From Takakia lepidozioides (taxonomy: Eukaryota; Streptophyta; Takakiopsida; Takakiales; Takakiaceae): 64,000 nucleotides of DNA. The stretch is taken from contig CM060732.1 of assembly GCA_030704615.1 (NCBI GenBank), forward strand, positions 52,123,053 to 52,187,052. The letters are read 5' to 3'. The notes beneath the pieces were generated by a model. It made no database searches. It was given only the letters and a program-made list of their open reading frames with translations, and had not been told where the DNA came from. A program made the position numbers and the translations under genes. Positions 24,900 to 37,229 of the stretch are shown here, piece after piece (positions within the stretch are counted from its first letter, which is position 1; every line of letters starts with the position of its first letter).

Positions 24900-26440
24900 C
24901 TGGAATCAGTAAGGACCACTCATGAACAACAGCCACAGGAGGCCCAACAAAGACACAAAGAAAGGACAAGCATAATCTCTAGCAAGAAGGAAAGAAATAA
25001 AGAAACTCTATAACATCAACGGAAGGACACAACAGGCCACAGGACAAGGTAGAGCAAACCGAGAACTACTTCAAAATACATCAAGTGTTGCCTGGAAGAG
25101 AAGTGCCTCAAGCAGGTAGGCGATGAGGCACTTTGAATCTTCAAAGCTCAAGGCTTTTACCAAAGATCATAGTATGCAGAAAAGGGGGAAGAAAGAGTGT
25201 GCTGTTTCCACTTCCTGCAGTGCAGATGACAGACACTATCCTATCCTCTCAGTGTTCGCCCTTTTGCCATTCCCCCAACAGAAAGAAGAAAGAAGAGACA
25301 TATAACACTGTTTGACAATGCAAATAGCGCCGCATGCAGTTTTGCAACTTGCAATTTCTTTGCTTGTTCACAAGACACACATAGGCCAGTAAGTGTCTGC
25401 ACTGCTGGAGGTAAAAGAGATTGCAGCATGTGCCCACAAACAGGATAGGTGGATAGGAGTGTTGCAGCTCCTACATGATGAAGACAGTGAAAAACTTGAG
25501 TAGGAACAATTCTGTAAGCATGGAAGTTGACACTCCCGACCTCTTTTCAATGAAAGGGCAATGGTGTGTTTGTCAACAACTGCTGCTATCATTATGACTA
25601 TCATACCATCATGTTACTGCTATTATGATGGGTAGCTTGACATAGGTGAATAACATGAATTGCACACTTTGCCAGGCATGAATTGCAAGTTCTTCTTCCA
25701 TTGCAATATGCTATTTTATTCAGATATGAGGGACTTGGGGAATTGTACTTCTCAGATGATTCCCACAGATGGTTACAAATGCATCCTGTCAACAATATCC
25801 TACTTTGATGGCACCCGACAAGGACTGAGAGGACTACATTTGATCTCAGCATAAGGCTGAAGGCCATTGAAGGCCATACACTACAGGAATTGGGACAAAA
25901 CTAGATGCTCTGTCAACAACCATCATCTCCTTGCCTTTCGTGGGTCTAGCCATGTTTCTGAAAGTTTTCCAACACCATCAAGAGGAACCTTGAGTTCGCT
26001 TCTGAGAAAAATCTATCTTTGAGCTCACCGGCTTCTGGACTGCTCTGCAATGCTGTGGAGATGCCATTAGGACGAAATGAGTATTAAACCAGATCCGGAC
26101 AAAAGAATAATGTTGCATTTGATGCTAGGAGTCCCTGACATCCAGCCAATGCACTTGTCAATAGCACGTTCATTTCCCATAGTGCAGGTTACAAGGTGTA
26201 CCTTATCACCTCATCATGCTCTGCGTTGTTGCTGTTAAGGAACTGCTGCCTGCCTTATCCAAAAATGTTGTCACAACACCCTTAGCAATGAGCTATTTAC
26301 CTCCGATACAGTGCAGTCTGAGTGGACTTTCATTAGCCTAAATTTTTCAACAATGAGCATCCAGGTCAAGTACTTAAATCTCCTGTAATCTACCATGAAG
26401 ATGCACACATCACAGCCTCTCTGTAATCATAACAGAGCAC
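24900..26440. other. No gene recognised
   Basis: No further GCN1 exons or other protein similarity is visible. The 3' untranslated region of the ketosphinganine reductase gene would fall just left of 26,441. Confidence 0.4.
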
Positions 26441-28089
26441 TTACTTGGCATAGGGTTTACTCGAAGAGAGGATGGTGGAGTACCAGCCCTTGAGCACAAA
26501 GAGGGCAACAACACGGAACAACCCCATAGTCACCAGCTCCAGCAAAGCCTGTGCGAGTGATGGCTGTGGTGACATGCCAGCGGTCACCATGCTCAGCATA
26601 AATCCATCAAAATTGCAGCTGATGGTAAAGCGGCCTGTCTTTATGCCTGCTAGCACCTTGCATGCTACATCCATTGCATCCATTGAGCTTGATGATCCAG
26701 ACAGCAGCTTAGTCAGCTCTGGCTTTGTCTTGTTCTCTGCCAAAACACCACCTCCCACATTCCTGATTCACATTACTAAAAAGCTGCCAGTCTCTTCAAA
26801 ACTTCAAGGTCTACGAATCGAGCATGGAAAAAGGAGGCTCTATGCTATCTTGAAAGATAAAGCATGCTTCTAAAAACAGGTTTCTAGACGTATATGCAAC
26901 TGGTCCTCCATAGCAAGCGTTTCCACATGCTATACATGGTTTCAAAGTCAGAAGTACCGAAGGCCAAATTTTATAACTCACATCACAGTTATTAAGTTCA
27001 CCTTACAGGGCGACGGTGTGTGACAGGAGGAAAAGCACCTTCAGCAAAGCCGGGGGTATCAGTATCTGGGGGGAAAACGAGAGAGAGTCGGATATTGCGG
27101 GTAAGCAGCTCTTGTTGCAGCACCTCTGCCAGGCCTCGCAATGCAAACTTACTGGCCGCATATGCTCCATAGCCATACACACCCACCTGGAGCCTTTCCA
27201 TTAGCTTCTACACACTTCCCATGTGCTTGAATCAAACATTCCAGGTTTTGAACCAATTTGCAGGATCTCCAATACCATCATATGCCAGAAACACAAAATT
27301 ATGCCTACCATTTGCTGAACGATTGCGTTCTGTCTCGTGCATTCTAAGCCTAGCGCAGCTGCCAAGGTCAGTTTGAAAACTTAAATTTTGAATCACCCAT
27401 AATAATGGCTGAGATACAATTGCTCTCTTGCCAATGCCTGGCAATACACTGCCCTCCCGCATTCTCTAAGCTTCGTCAATAGACCAACAACAGTATCTTC
27501 AGCACAATAGTACCTGGCCCGCCTGAGAAGAGAAGATGGCAATGGAGGCGGGAATTGCCCTACTCGACTTGATGAAAGGCAAGGCAGCCTTGATGGCATA
27601 AATGCTTCCCCTCAAATTCGTATCCAGTATGTGCTCAATAGTCGCGAGGCTGGTCTCCTCGAAGGTGCCCGGGAGGGCCACGCCATGGCTCAACACCAAC
27701 ACCTCCACGTCACCAGCCTCAATGGTGGCTTGCTCCAAAACCTTTTCGATGCTGGCGAACACCTTAACGTCCGAACTGTAGGTGCGCACCTGCGCTTCTC
27801 CGCCGCCAACGCCAGTCTTTTGCTTGCAATGCTCCGTAATCGATCGGCGAGCGTCCGCCAACTTGGCAGCATCTCTGGCCACAACAGACACCCGTGCGCC
27901 CTCCGCAGCAGCGAGCTTGGCCAGAGCCAGGCCTATACCACTGGAGCCCCCTATGATGACGACATGGCGACCTCTGAGAGCAACTCGAGTGGGCCGCGGC
28001 ACGATGAGCCACCACACCAGCAGCACCATCGCGCCTAGCAGAAGCACCACAGCTAGCAGCACTGGCCCCACCCATAGCCACCATCCCAT
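26441..28089 (-). CDS. 3-ketodihydrosphingosine reductase (TSC10/KDSR type), three exons
   Basis: Exons 27514-28089, 27039-27186 and 26441-26736 join with GT-AG introns in matching phases to give 339 residues (Arabidopsis TSC10A is about 327). The enzyme reduces 3-ketodihydrosphingosine to dihydrosphingosine with NADPH, the second step of sphingolipid synthesis, on the cytosolic face of the ER. A hydrophobic anchor covers about residues 5-30. GGSSGIG at 47-53 binds NADPH, the catalytic Ser is in SSQAGQ (187-192) and the Tyr/Lys pair is Y201/K205 in [14 protein letters not shown] follows, and a C-terminal hydrophobic stretch is present. The stop TAA overlaps a perfect GTAAGT donor sequence, so a variant with a further exon is possible. 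A CT/GA-rich tract (28,096-28,120) lies just upstream of the ATG. Confidence 0.93.
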
Positions 28090-30530
28090 ACTTCTCCTCT
28101 CTCTCTCTCTCTCTCGCTCACACAATCCGTTGCACGGAAGCTCTGTCGTCCTTCTGGCTGCCAAGCCACTCTTGCATCATTGTGCAAACCTGAAGTCAGC
28201 TGATCTACGTACTTCTTTCACAATGGTTGCGTTTTTCTTCCTTGCTCAACATCGCCAGACTTGGCTTTTGACTCCGATCCCACTCCCACCTGACCGCTGT
28301 GGACTCACTTGATGATAATAAAATTTCTTTCTTTCATTCTTTCTCTGGTCAGTATTTCCGGTGCATCCCGCAAACCACAGCACGCAGCTCCGATGCACAT
28401 GGAGGCTTTGCAAACTCTTCGTGTGTCGTGTGCCTTCCACAACACTGCTGCCGCCATGGACACTCCACCGAGAGAGACGACGAGAGAGGGGAACGACCGA
28501 ACATCCGACGACGTTCGCTCATTTCGTTTTCCGTCAACGGCGGCAGTGAATCCAAGTAACATACTTGGAGCAGAAGTGGTGAACACTGGCCACATCCATC
28601 CTACATCCATCTTCTACCCTAGATCCTCCGCGCCCGTGCTGTGGTTGACCGTGTCATAAATATTCAGGAATTGACTTTCATCATTTTGGATGATTTTCAT
28701 CCATTAAGCGACTGTGAAACTGGCGATGAAGCATATCTCATCTGGTAGTTATGAAGCTTTTGTCTGCCCCTGTTTCAACGTATTCTGAGGATTCTCTACG
28801 CCCGTTCCACAGGAATTGGTCTCCAGTCCGTTTGGAACCGTCCACGGTAAGTGGGATATATGATAAAACTTAGTGAGAGCCTTTTCCTCTGGTAGTATGA
28901 GATTTGTGAGTTTAGGTATGTTGCATTTTAGACTTGGTCTTCAAACCTGATTTGTTAGTGTAGTCTGTTTGGAAGATGAACTTGTTCTCCTTCTAGCTGT
29001 GTTCAGAGGTTTGTGGATGGAGATTTTTCTCATGTAGCCATTTTGCACTGGACTCTGTAAGTGATTCTCCACCCTTCATACTTTCCACTTGAGACTAGCA
29101 CAATCAGCCCCACTTTTTAGTGAAGCTATCTGCCAACGTTAAAGGTTGAAAGGAAGGACTTAGTGCGAGAGAAACTGAATTCAAAATAACGGAGACTGGT
29201 TAGCATCTTTGCATCTGGATATGTTGGAGAGAGATTGGAGTACGAAATATGCTCGTATGAAGTTGTGGTTCTAACAAAGTTGTCACTTGCTTGAGGCAGA
29301 TAACAGGCACACATCAACTGGACTCTGCACTGACCGCTCTTTGCTGCCCAGTGCAGAGATACAGGACAGTGATGGAACGAAGACGTGTGTCCAGGCTGCA
29401 GCTTGGAGAACGGCCTATCGCTCACCTCTCCCCTACCAACCATTCCACCAACTAAGTTCCTCAACTCTCCATCACTACAATCTAGAAGAAGCTTCTGAGG
29501 TAGGCCCCACATGCATTCACCAGGGCATGCAATAGCCTTGTGGACCCACACGCGGTGTTCCATATATTACAACAGCCTCTAGATGTCCACCTTCCTTTAG
29601 TTCATTTTAATTTTCGAACCACTTGAGTGCATACTAGAGGCTAATCCATGAATTGGCAGGTTTTGGCCGTTCAGTCTGGAAATAAGCAGGCCCTGTCCTT
29701 CCATGGACTTTCTGCACAACAATGTCGACAAGTCACTATTATCACGGCTGTAATTTGGATTCAAGTTACGTTGTGATGGGACATGTTTGTAGCTTACGCC
29801 TGTTTTTGTGGCTCTGTCCCTTTTGATCACAACGTGTGTGTCGCGGCAGTTGTATAAGCGGACCCACCGTCTTATTTCCTGTCTGATCCACAAATAAGTG
29901 GAGGCAGGTTGGGATGCGAGATCCGCTTCTACATTTCCTGTTGAACATTAACAAATGGGCCTGTGTCACATCATGTGCGGCACCGGTCCAGTGCCTGTCA
30001 CTATTAGGCCAGCGTTGCAAAACGGTTTTGATACTCACTGTTTTTGGTGTGTATAGGGTGTTTAAGCTATTTTTCTAAAATGCTCCGGAGGGCATGTGCC
30101 TCTTTTGAGAAAAAAGAGGGGGTGGGATATTTAGTCGACCTTGGGATATTCCGGCTGGCTAAGGAAGCCATCCATGTTTGGTTTTTTTGCAAGTTTTATA
30201 ACCATGAAATGCTCGGCCTTTCAGTTGTATACACTGATCAGACATAGGCAAGGCTTTCACGCTTGCATTCAACTCGTTGGGTAAGCGTAGTCTTCTCCGT
30301 GAATAGTTGGAGGATGAATACAGAATGCGCAGTGCTATGCTAATTTGGCGGTGGAACTGTTGCTAGTGGGCGTGGGTAGAGTCCATCGGTGTCACTTGTC
30401 TACCAATATAATATTTTAATTTCCAATCTTTCTCGATAGATAGCGACGCTGTCAATTTTCCTTTCCCTTCCCATCCGCGGCAAAGTCTTCACCAATCGAG
30501 AGAAGAGTAGAAGATGATGCAGAGATACAT
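28090..30530. other. Intergenic, no gene recognised
   Basis: The left part holds the KDSR promoter and GA-rich leader. Frames between 28,299 and 29,563 lack any family signature. I see no repeat with clear borders until about 30,540. Confidence 0.4.
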
Positions 30531-30539
30531 ACTATATAT

Positions 30540-30900
30540 ACTAGTGAGCTTTGCTCAACACAAACATCTTTTTCACTTGTCCTCATCTTCCAGTTTAGCT
30601 TTGGCGCAGTGCTGGAGGCCGATTCTTTTGAGTCTTCAGAGTTTTTCTTCTGTTATTGATACCTACCAGCGTTGGTTTATTTCTGTGGATTCGCTTTCTC
30701 TGAATCCTTCCTCAGCCTTTCAACGACAAGCGATTTTGGTTCTTCCTGCTGCTGGTAGCAGACCTGTACTGTGTTGCCGTTTTCGATCCCCAGAGGTTTC
30801 TTTGCGTGGGTTCTGTGTACCAGGCGTCTGTGTTGGATCCTTGCTAGAGCAACTTTTGCAGACATTGAATCCGCAGGGGTATTCTTGTCTTTTGTAAAAG
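30540..30900 (+). repeat. Dispersed repeat shared with 7,990-8,165
   Basis: TTTGCTCAACACAAACATC and CAGTGCTGGAGG blocks match the minus strand near 8 kb. The copy here is longer and ends near a TTTTGTAAAAG stretch. The 127-codon open frame over it is not accepted as a gene because its partner copy shares the frame only by sequence descent and is truncated. Confidence 0.55.
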
Positions 30901-31168
30901 CACCCTGTTTTGATTTTCGGGTTGGTATCATTGCAGCTTGACTCACTTGTCAAACAATCTCTTAGTCTGTTTGAAGTGTCTTATAATTAAGTCTATATAG
31001 GTTGTCAATCCTCTCATCCATTCACTTGAAACTCTTAAGATCATATTAGGCGGGTCCATTTCAACCTGATCTGTCTTCAACGGTTTAATCTGAATTGAGC
31101 GGGTCCCGTCTCTTGCAGGTTGATTATTGTCATCGCTTATTTCTCTAATCTCAAGTGCATTCCTGAAA

Positions 31169-31498
31169 ATGGGTGCCCAGGGATATGTCCTGGGGGCAAG
31201 CACTGGTGCTATGGTTTGTAGTTTGGTGTTAGGCATATATATGTGGAAGATCATAAAAGAACAAAGCAACACTATTGCATTGTACGAGAAAGTATGGGAG
31301 AAAACAACTGCTGTGCTTGCGCTTCGGAAGGAAATACAACGCAGGTTTCAAGGAGTACACAAGTCGTTTCATCCCGCTCTTTCCCGAAGTGAAGCCTTCA
31401 AGGAGTTATGTGAGACTCTTTCAGAGGTCGGTATGTCAGAAGACAGTGTCGAATTGCTGCGGCTGACCTTCCAAGCTGCAGACCAGAAGAGAGATTAA
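31169..31498 (+). CDS. Small single-pass membrane protein, function unknown
   Basis: An uninterrupted 109-residue frame starts at ATG 31,169 (context GAAAATGGG) shortly after a pyrimidine-rich CTCTTGCAG that could be a 5'-UTR splice acceptor. Residues about 4-26 (GAQGYVLGASTGAMVCSLVL onward) form a hydrophobic segment. The remainder is charged and helical, with KEIQRRFQGVHKSF and a FKELCETLSEVGMSEDSVEL block. A good donor-like AG/GTAATT lies right after the stop. Composition and codon use look coding, unlike neighbouring frames. I do not recognise the family. It might be an organelle or ER membrane subunit; an untranslated artefact is the alternative. Confidence 0.5.
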   Translation: MGAQGYVLGASTGAMVCSLVLGIYMWKIIKEQSNTIALYEKVWEKTTAVLALRKEIQRRFQGVHKSFHPALSRSEAFKELCETLSEVGMSEDSVELLRLTFQAADQKRD

Positions 31499-31499
31499 G

Positions 31500-32764
31500 C
31501 AGGTAATTAGGCGTTCAATTGATATATTTTACACTGACTCTGGCACTTACACGGTAACATATTAGTGCAACTAGATGAGTCTACTGATTCATAAATCATG
31601 GTGAGGTCTTTAATTATCACAGCTGCAAGAGCGTTGCACTGTCGAATTCTGCATTCCAGTATTGATTGAGTTCAAAATAGTGCGAATAGACAGGATTGGT
31701 TTGACAATACTCACTTTAAGTTGACTATGAAGTTGACGTGGGACTTAGGCCTAGCATGGGGTTCGCCTGCCTGGTTTCATGCAAAATATTCAAACAGACC
31801 CGTTTGGTGTGAATTGCAGGCTTAGTGCTTCATGCGAGGCTTCATGCGAAGTATTGGGATAGACGGGTTTGGTTTGACTATCAAACAGGCATCAAGTGCG
31901 GCAATAAAATGGCATTGGGCCTTTTGAGATAAACCTCAAGTGCGTGGATTCAGTTTCAAAGTCGATTGTAGATTCGTCAGGGGGCAATGGCTTTCTCATA
32001 GTCACGTAGATTCATAAGGTTACAACTACGTGATAGTCACATAGATCATAAGGTTACAACTATGTGAATATATAGATACAGATTATATAGCTTGCTAAGT
32101 TAGCATAAGGAATTCTGGCTCCAATTTGTAAATACCTGTTGGGCTGTAGCCGGACCAGAATAACCGGGTACTACGTCTTCTCTCATGTCCATTTCCATTA
32201 CAATCATAAAATTTTCATGAGATCATTGATCTATTGGATCCATTCGCAAAGTTAGTTTGCATACTGGTCATATATATGTAACAGAGTCTGACTTTAAGAT
32301 CTCAGTAGGCCATAGTCTCTGGGCATAGATGTCATACTATTACAAACAGGTGGTATACTTGTGCGAGGTTGCCTGAACTGATCCAATCAGCCTGTTTCTG
32401 GATTATCACGAGAACAGTGTCTTACATTATATCACAAAGCACACTTCGGAACATACAGTAATAGTTACTTTTTGATAGACAAGCATTATACTACCATGCA
32501 GCTACTAAGAACTAGAGTACTGTTCTCATCATGAAGAACACTAAGGAGATTCAAAGGGATGTTGCCGAATATATAGTTATGTTTGTATTCCCTACTATAA
32601 ACATGGAAGTTCAATTATCTTACATGGAAACCAAGCCCCATGGCACCCAGCCGAAAACTTCTAGGCAATGTTAAGCACCTTAGACTAAAGAGCCTCAACC
32701 ATAATTACAATAATATAAAACTGTGAAGGAAACTTGCTTAGGTTCAAGGTGCCTGAGTGGATCA
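31500..32764. other. No gene recognised; short local repeats
   Basis: GTTACAACTACGTGA-type blocks repeat at about 32,021 and 32,053, and GATAGACGGGTTTGG-type phrases repeat near 31,690 and 31,858. No coding sequence is evident. Confidence 0.4.
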
Positions 32765-35716
32765 TATGTGCGAACCTTTGTTAAATTTTGAGCAAATGAA
32801 AGTGAATAATACTTACAGATATCTGTTCTCATCTCGTTCTCATGTTTCTTTTATCCATAGACGTCAACAAGACAAGTGCAGTTCCATAGTTATAAGTTGA
32901 GAGTTAGTTATCATTCATTCATTACCCATAAATCTAATTTGCTCCCTCACATCTCGGCCAACTATGCATGCCAACACTTGTTCGAGAGGCTTCACTTGTT
33001 CACCACCTCACCATGTATACCTGCTCACTTATACCCTCATCCGCCCCCTCTTTGTCTCCTACACCAAGTAGATCCGCTGATGGTGAAAACCTGGGAAGAG
33101 AGAAAGCAAGATGGCTCATCCACATTCGCCATCGAAGACTGGAATCGAAGATCTTGGGGTGCAGGGTTACCCCAAGATGACTGTACCAACTACAAATCAC
33201 ACATCCCCCAAACTGACACTATTTCTAGAGATGATTCATTAATACATACAGGTCAGGTGGCAGCACCCTGGGGAGGCAACTCCCTTACAGTCACGGGGGT
33301 CACCGGCCGGGAAAGCACATATCAAGGACGCATTTTTGTTCAATTCAAACCTGAACTACATCTGGAGATTATCGTTTTTGGGTCATTTCATTGCTTACAC
33401 TCATTTGTCCCCCAAGGATTTCAACGACATCCTGACACCCGTTTTCCTGAAGGGAATCAGATATGGATTGAAAACCTGGTTGAAGGGAAATGGAGACATC
33501 CAATCACTCTAACAGCTTCATATTTGGCGAACCCAGATGACTAGACCTCAAATCTATGAACGAAACAGTTTAGCCACTGTCAAACTGACTCCAAAGAATT
33601 GGCCATATATATACTTCATATGTAGTCAATGCAACAAGACCATATATAACATATATGGAAGGTCTATGCGAAAATCAGATCAAAATATTGAGAGTGGGAG
33701 GTTTCAGAGAGAGAGAGAGAGACGAGAGAGAAGAGAGAGTGCTGCAGTTTGTGCTGCAACTTGTAGGGGAAGTGTTTTAAAGCCAAAGTTTGCAGTTCCA
33801 AGTATCCCCACTTATTAATTAGGAGTAGATAAAGTCTAAGTTGGTGCACACTCCAAATCCAAGCAGGGCCACTTCAAATGATCCGGCCATTGTTTATAAA
33901 CCACTTCCGTACATCAAAAATTCTGCAAACTAAGCAAATGTATATCTATGTGAGCTGTACATGGATATTCTTTGTACATTGTAGATGCCATTGAATGAGA
34001 TGGACTCTGCTAATATCCTACAGCTAACTGCAATGCGTTGGAGATGCTTTTCAAGATGCGTATTGTACTGTGAGCTACAGTGGCTTCACGTCGGTCTCGG
34101 GGGCCCAAGAAGGGTAGGCCCCCAAGGTAAACGATCGTGGCGACTAGCCGTACGGGACACCGACTCAATTGTGCACAGACACTTCACTGTAAGTTTGGCA
34201 GTGATCTGAATATGGGTTTATTGGATGTGGGTTTAATCGATGAAGCCTGTTTTCATTTCATCTCTCTCCCGCAAATTAAGACCAATTTCACTTTCGGAAA
34301 TGGGCATACTAAAATGAAATGGGGTCACTAAGCTATTATGTTCAGGCCTGAATCACTCCAGGTTTCCTTTTCAAAAAGAACATAAAAGAAACCCCATATG
34401 TAGCATTGATAAGCTTAAATATATTATAAATATAAGCTTATAAATATTGTTTACATTTTCTATCCATTTGGAAGGAGAACCCAAATGGATGAGTATTATC
34501 TGGTTAACCAAAGCGGGTGGGGGTAAGGTTGTAGGGAGTGGGGAGGGGGTGATAAAGGCATGAAGGATGGTCAGCCCTTCCGCTCTCTCCAAGAGATGGT
34601 TGTGTCGGTGTTCTCCCTAGGCATGGCCAGCTAGCTTTAGTTGTGGCGTCTGTCATTTGTGATCTTGGTTTGTGATGTTGGAGCTCTTTCCATCTCCAGG
34701 AAGAGCTACCTCTGAGAGCTGGGAGATGGGAAAGTGGATGCGCAAGATCCGGGAGCCGATAAAGAAAATGTGGGGCACCGTCACGAGGCAATTGAAGCCC
34801 CGTGGGCGGTTGACGAAGCTACATTCCCCACCTAGCCATTCTCCTTGCAAAGGTTTGTAGTGAGGATTTCTCAACTCGAACTTGACGAAACGTTTGGCGA
34901 AGGTGTATTGTATTGTGAGATATCCAGACATCTAGGCCCCAGTTATTGCTGAAAATTTTGTCATGAATTTGAACGTTGCTGATTGAACTTAACGGAACGC
35001 TTACGGTTTATATATGATCAGGAGGAATGGGCTGCTATTACACGGCCCTTTACCTTCTCCCAATCGTCCGCTCTCTCGAGGAAGGTTTGCTATGTTCAAT
35101 TAATTCAAGTGCAAATATCTTCAACAACAGATCATGGGGCCTCTGTATCTGAAAAATCTGGGAACTTCACTGAACTTTGTGGCTAGAGTAAGTGGTTGCC
35201 TGTTACAACCTTTGCCTTTCCCCCTTTCCCTCCTCCCAATTGTCCGTCTCTTGGATCCAGGGTCTATTGAAGTGAGGATTCCTCAAGTTGAACTTAATCA
35301 AATGTTGGAGGGAGGTGGACTGTTGTGTGAGATTTGGCAGATATTGAGACCCATTTGTTGTTTGGATGACGTTTGTACTCAAATATAGTTCGAAGTTGTG
35401 GGAATGGGAGTGGCCCAAACACTGCCAGGTTACTTTTACCGTTTTCCTTCTTCACCATTAATCGCCGGGTCTGGCCCGGAGGGATTGTTGTTTGAGGATT
35501 CGTCAACTTCAACTTAAGGGAAACGTTGGGCGAGTTGGATTATACAAGTATGAGAGATACCGAAGCCCCCTTCGTCGTTGAAGATGTTTCCACTTGATTG
35601 TAGTTGACTAATCAGATTGTTATAGCTGGGACTGGCTGAAGTAAGTACTGTTAATACACCCCTTGCATTCCATCGGTAAATATCAATATCTAATAGACTT
35701 CCTAGTGGATTTTGTA

Positions 35717-36026
35717 GGGCTTGGCTTTGGGCATGATAGTTTATACAGTGACGACCAGCCATGCAGTTACCATGAGGATGTTCCCTTGCTCCTCGGAACT
35801 ACATCAACAAGCTGGCCACCTGGCTTTGGATTCGAATGTGCATGCAGGTCCCGGCTCGGAAAATCACTTGGCTAGTGGAGACGACAGTGATGATCAGTTG
35901 CCTAACATGACCGACAATACTTGGGCACATGTTATTACCAAGATTGGTAGAGGTCATGGTAGTGTCTCAGATTCCACAGAAGCTTTGGATGGAAGCCCTC
36001 GCGTCTCTGGAGCTAGTGGAGATTGA
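35717..36026 (+). pseudogene. Terminal exon of duplicated gene, copy 2 (frameshifted)
   Basis: Homologous to 13,368-13,687. The first part reads GLGFGHDSLYSDDQPCSYHED, parallel to GLGFKHDNVYNDEQAPCNYHED in copy 1. An extra C in TTGCTCCTCGG at about 35,791 shifts the frame relative to copy 1. The last part (SDDQLPNMTDN, WAHVITKIGRGHGS, EALDGSPRVSG, stop at 36,026) is again in the copy 1 frame. Either copy 2 is a recent pseudogene or its exon uses a different upstream junction. Confidence 0.45.
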
Positions 36027-36139
36027 TACACAATGGAATAGACACCTTAAACTCTTTAATAAAGTTGTCAGTTTGTAAGTATTTCGGTTACTTGCTAAGA
36101 TAACTTAGTTTCCGCGTACATTTGCAAGAACGTATGTAC

Positions 36140-36262
36140 TAATGTAATAATGTATGACACCTCCCCAAGGAAGTGCAAATTATGGTGTCTCTTCACAATT
36201 GTTTGAACCCACAACCACTTCAAAGGTGGTATATGCCTATTACCACTGGGCTACAACGTGGT
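36140..36262 (-). repeat. tRNA-derived SINE, family 1, second copy
   Basis: The reverse complement begins GTTGTAGCCCAGTGGTAAT (A box) and contains GTGGGTTCAAAC (B box), then AAGAGACACCATAATTTGC and CTTCCTTGGGGAGG, in the same order as the copy at 706-893. Confidence 0.65.
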
Positions 36263-36322
36263 ACTTGAGTATGAGTCACTTAGCTCTCTTGCTTTGCTAG
36301 GTGAATTGTTCTTATGTTTTGG

Positions 36323-37222
36323 GAGGTTGAGTAGCACGCACTCAATGGAGCATAAGACAAAATGCCCGAAATTCCACAAATATTCCTGAAAAGATGCTAC
36401 GGCGAAATTTAAAATGTGGAATTTGTGCTCACGGGACCATTTTGTGCTCATGTGCACAAGGCAGGCGAAATTGGGGCATAAGCAATATCCGGTCAGTGCC
36501 TTATGCATCAAAAATCCCCGTTGCTTAATACGGGGGGATTTAGTCCAGTGCATGTGACTCTCGATTAAATCAGCAATACGTGAAACAAAAATGATTTTAT
36601 TCTGTTTCGCCCACGAAAGCATGGGTACAGACATTCCACAATAAGCACATAACAATTCATTAGCAAAATAAAACAATCCCGCGTCCTCTCTTAACACAAC
36701 ACATTTTGTTTCGCCACGAAACCATTGGATAATGACCTACCCAGCGATACCTAGAAATTTCGCTGGCGAAACCTATTATTTCGCTAGCGAAATCCATTAT
36801 TCGCTGGCACAACCCATTATTTCGTAGGTGAAACCCGATGCCTTGATTTATTTTCCTACCGAAACCCGTTGTTTACCTCATTATAGTAAATTATTCAAAT
36901 TATTGTTTGGTATTTGTGTGTTTTGGATGGTGTTGGTTATTGTGACTTTGTTTTTCCTTGATGTGTTATTCTTTTGTAGGATACCAAAGTTGTAGATATG
37001 TGGAACTTGGAGCTTGAGGATATACATTATGGGTGTCTATTTTCATTAGGGTTTAGGGTTTAGGGACATAATTAGGAACATGATAGGACAGAAATAGGCA
37101 CACAACTAACATTTTCGCTATTTTGGAACCCTATTTGCATGAATCTATTTCCGTGAAACCATATGTACCCTATTGCCGTGTTTTTGTGCTCACCGGTGTG
37201 CTCGTGTTCTACCAACCCCCCT
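36323..37222 (-). mobile_element. Non-autonomous repeat with telomere-like motif, copy 2, with TSD
   Basis: The 900-bp insert is bounded by GTTTTGG at 36,316-36,322 and again at 37,223-37,229, a probable 7-bp target-site duplication. The flanks join to give the sequence of the related locus near 13,880, which lacks the insert. The ends form an imperfect inverted repeat (GGTTGAGTAGCACG against GGTTGGTAGAACACG). ATTAGGGTTTAGGGTTTAGG lies near 37,047. Several CTGGCGAAAC/TTTCGCCA-type short palindromes sit at 36,755-36,840. No transposase is encoded. It is the inverse of 2,653-3,490. Confidence 0.75.
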
Positions 37223-37229
37223 GTTTTGG

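Larger units (their letters stand above)
32765..36300 (+). repeat. Duplicated locus, copy 2 (partner at 10,450-13,935)
   Basis: This is in the same order and orientation as copy 1, including the CCATGTATACCTGCTCACTT block (33,011), a longer GA microsatellite (33,706-33,743), the GAGCTGGGAGATGGGAAAG block (34,716) and the terminal exon. The copies differ by many small indels. A SINE (36,140-36,262) and a telomere-motif repeat (from 36,323) interrupt copy 2; homology to copy 1 resumes at 37,223 (TTTTGGCTAGGCTTGTAGC). Confidence 0.65.

Noticed and set aside
27631-28312. Plus-strand frames opposite the KDSR first exon
   Set aside because: They are antisense to a well-supported exon and reflect its GC-rich codon pattern.
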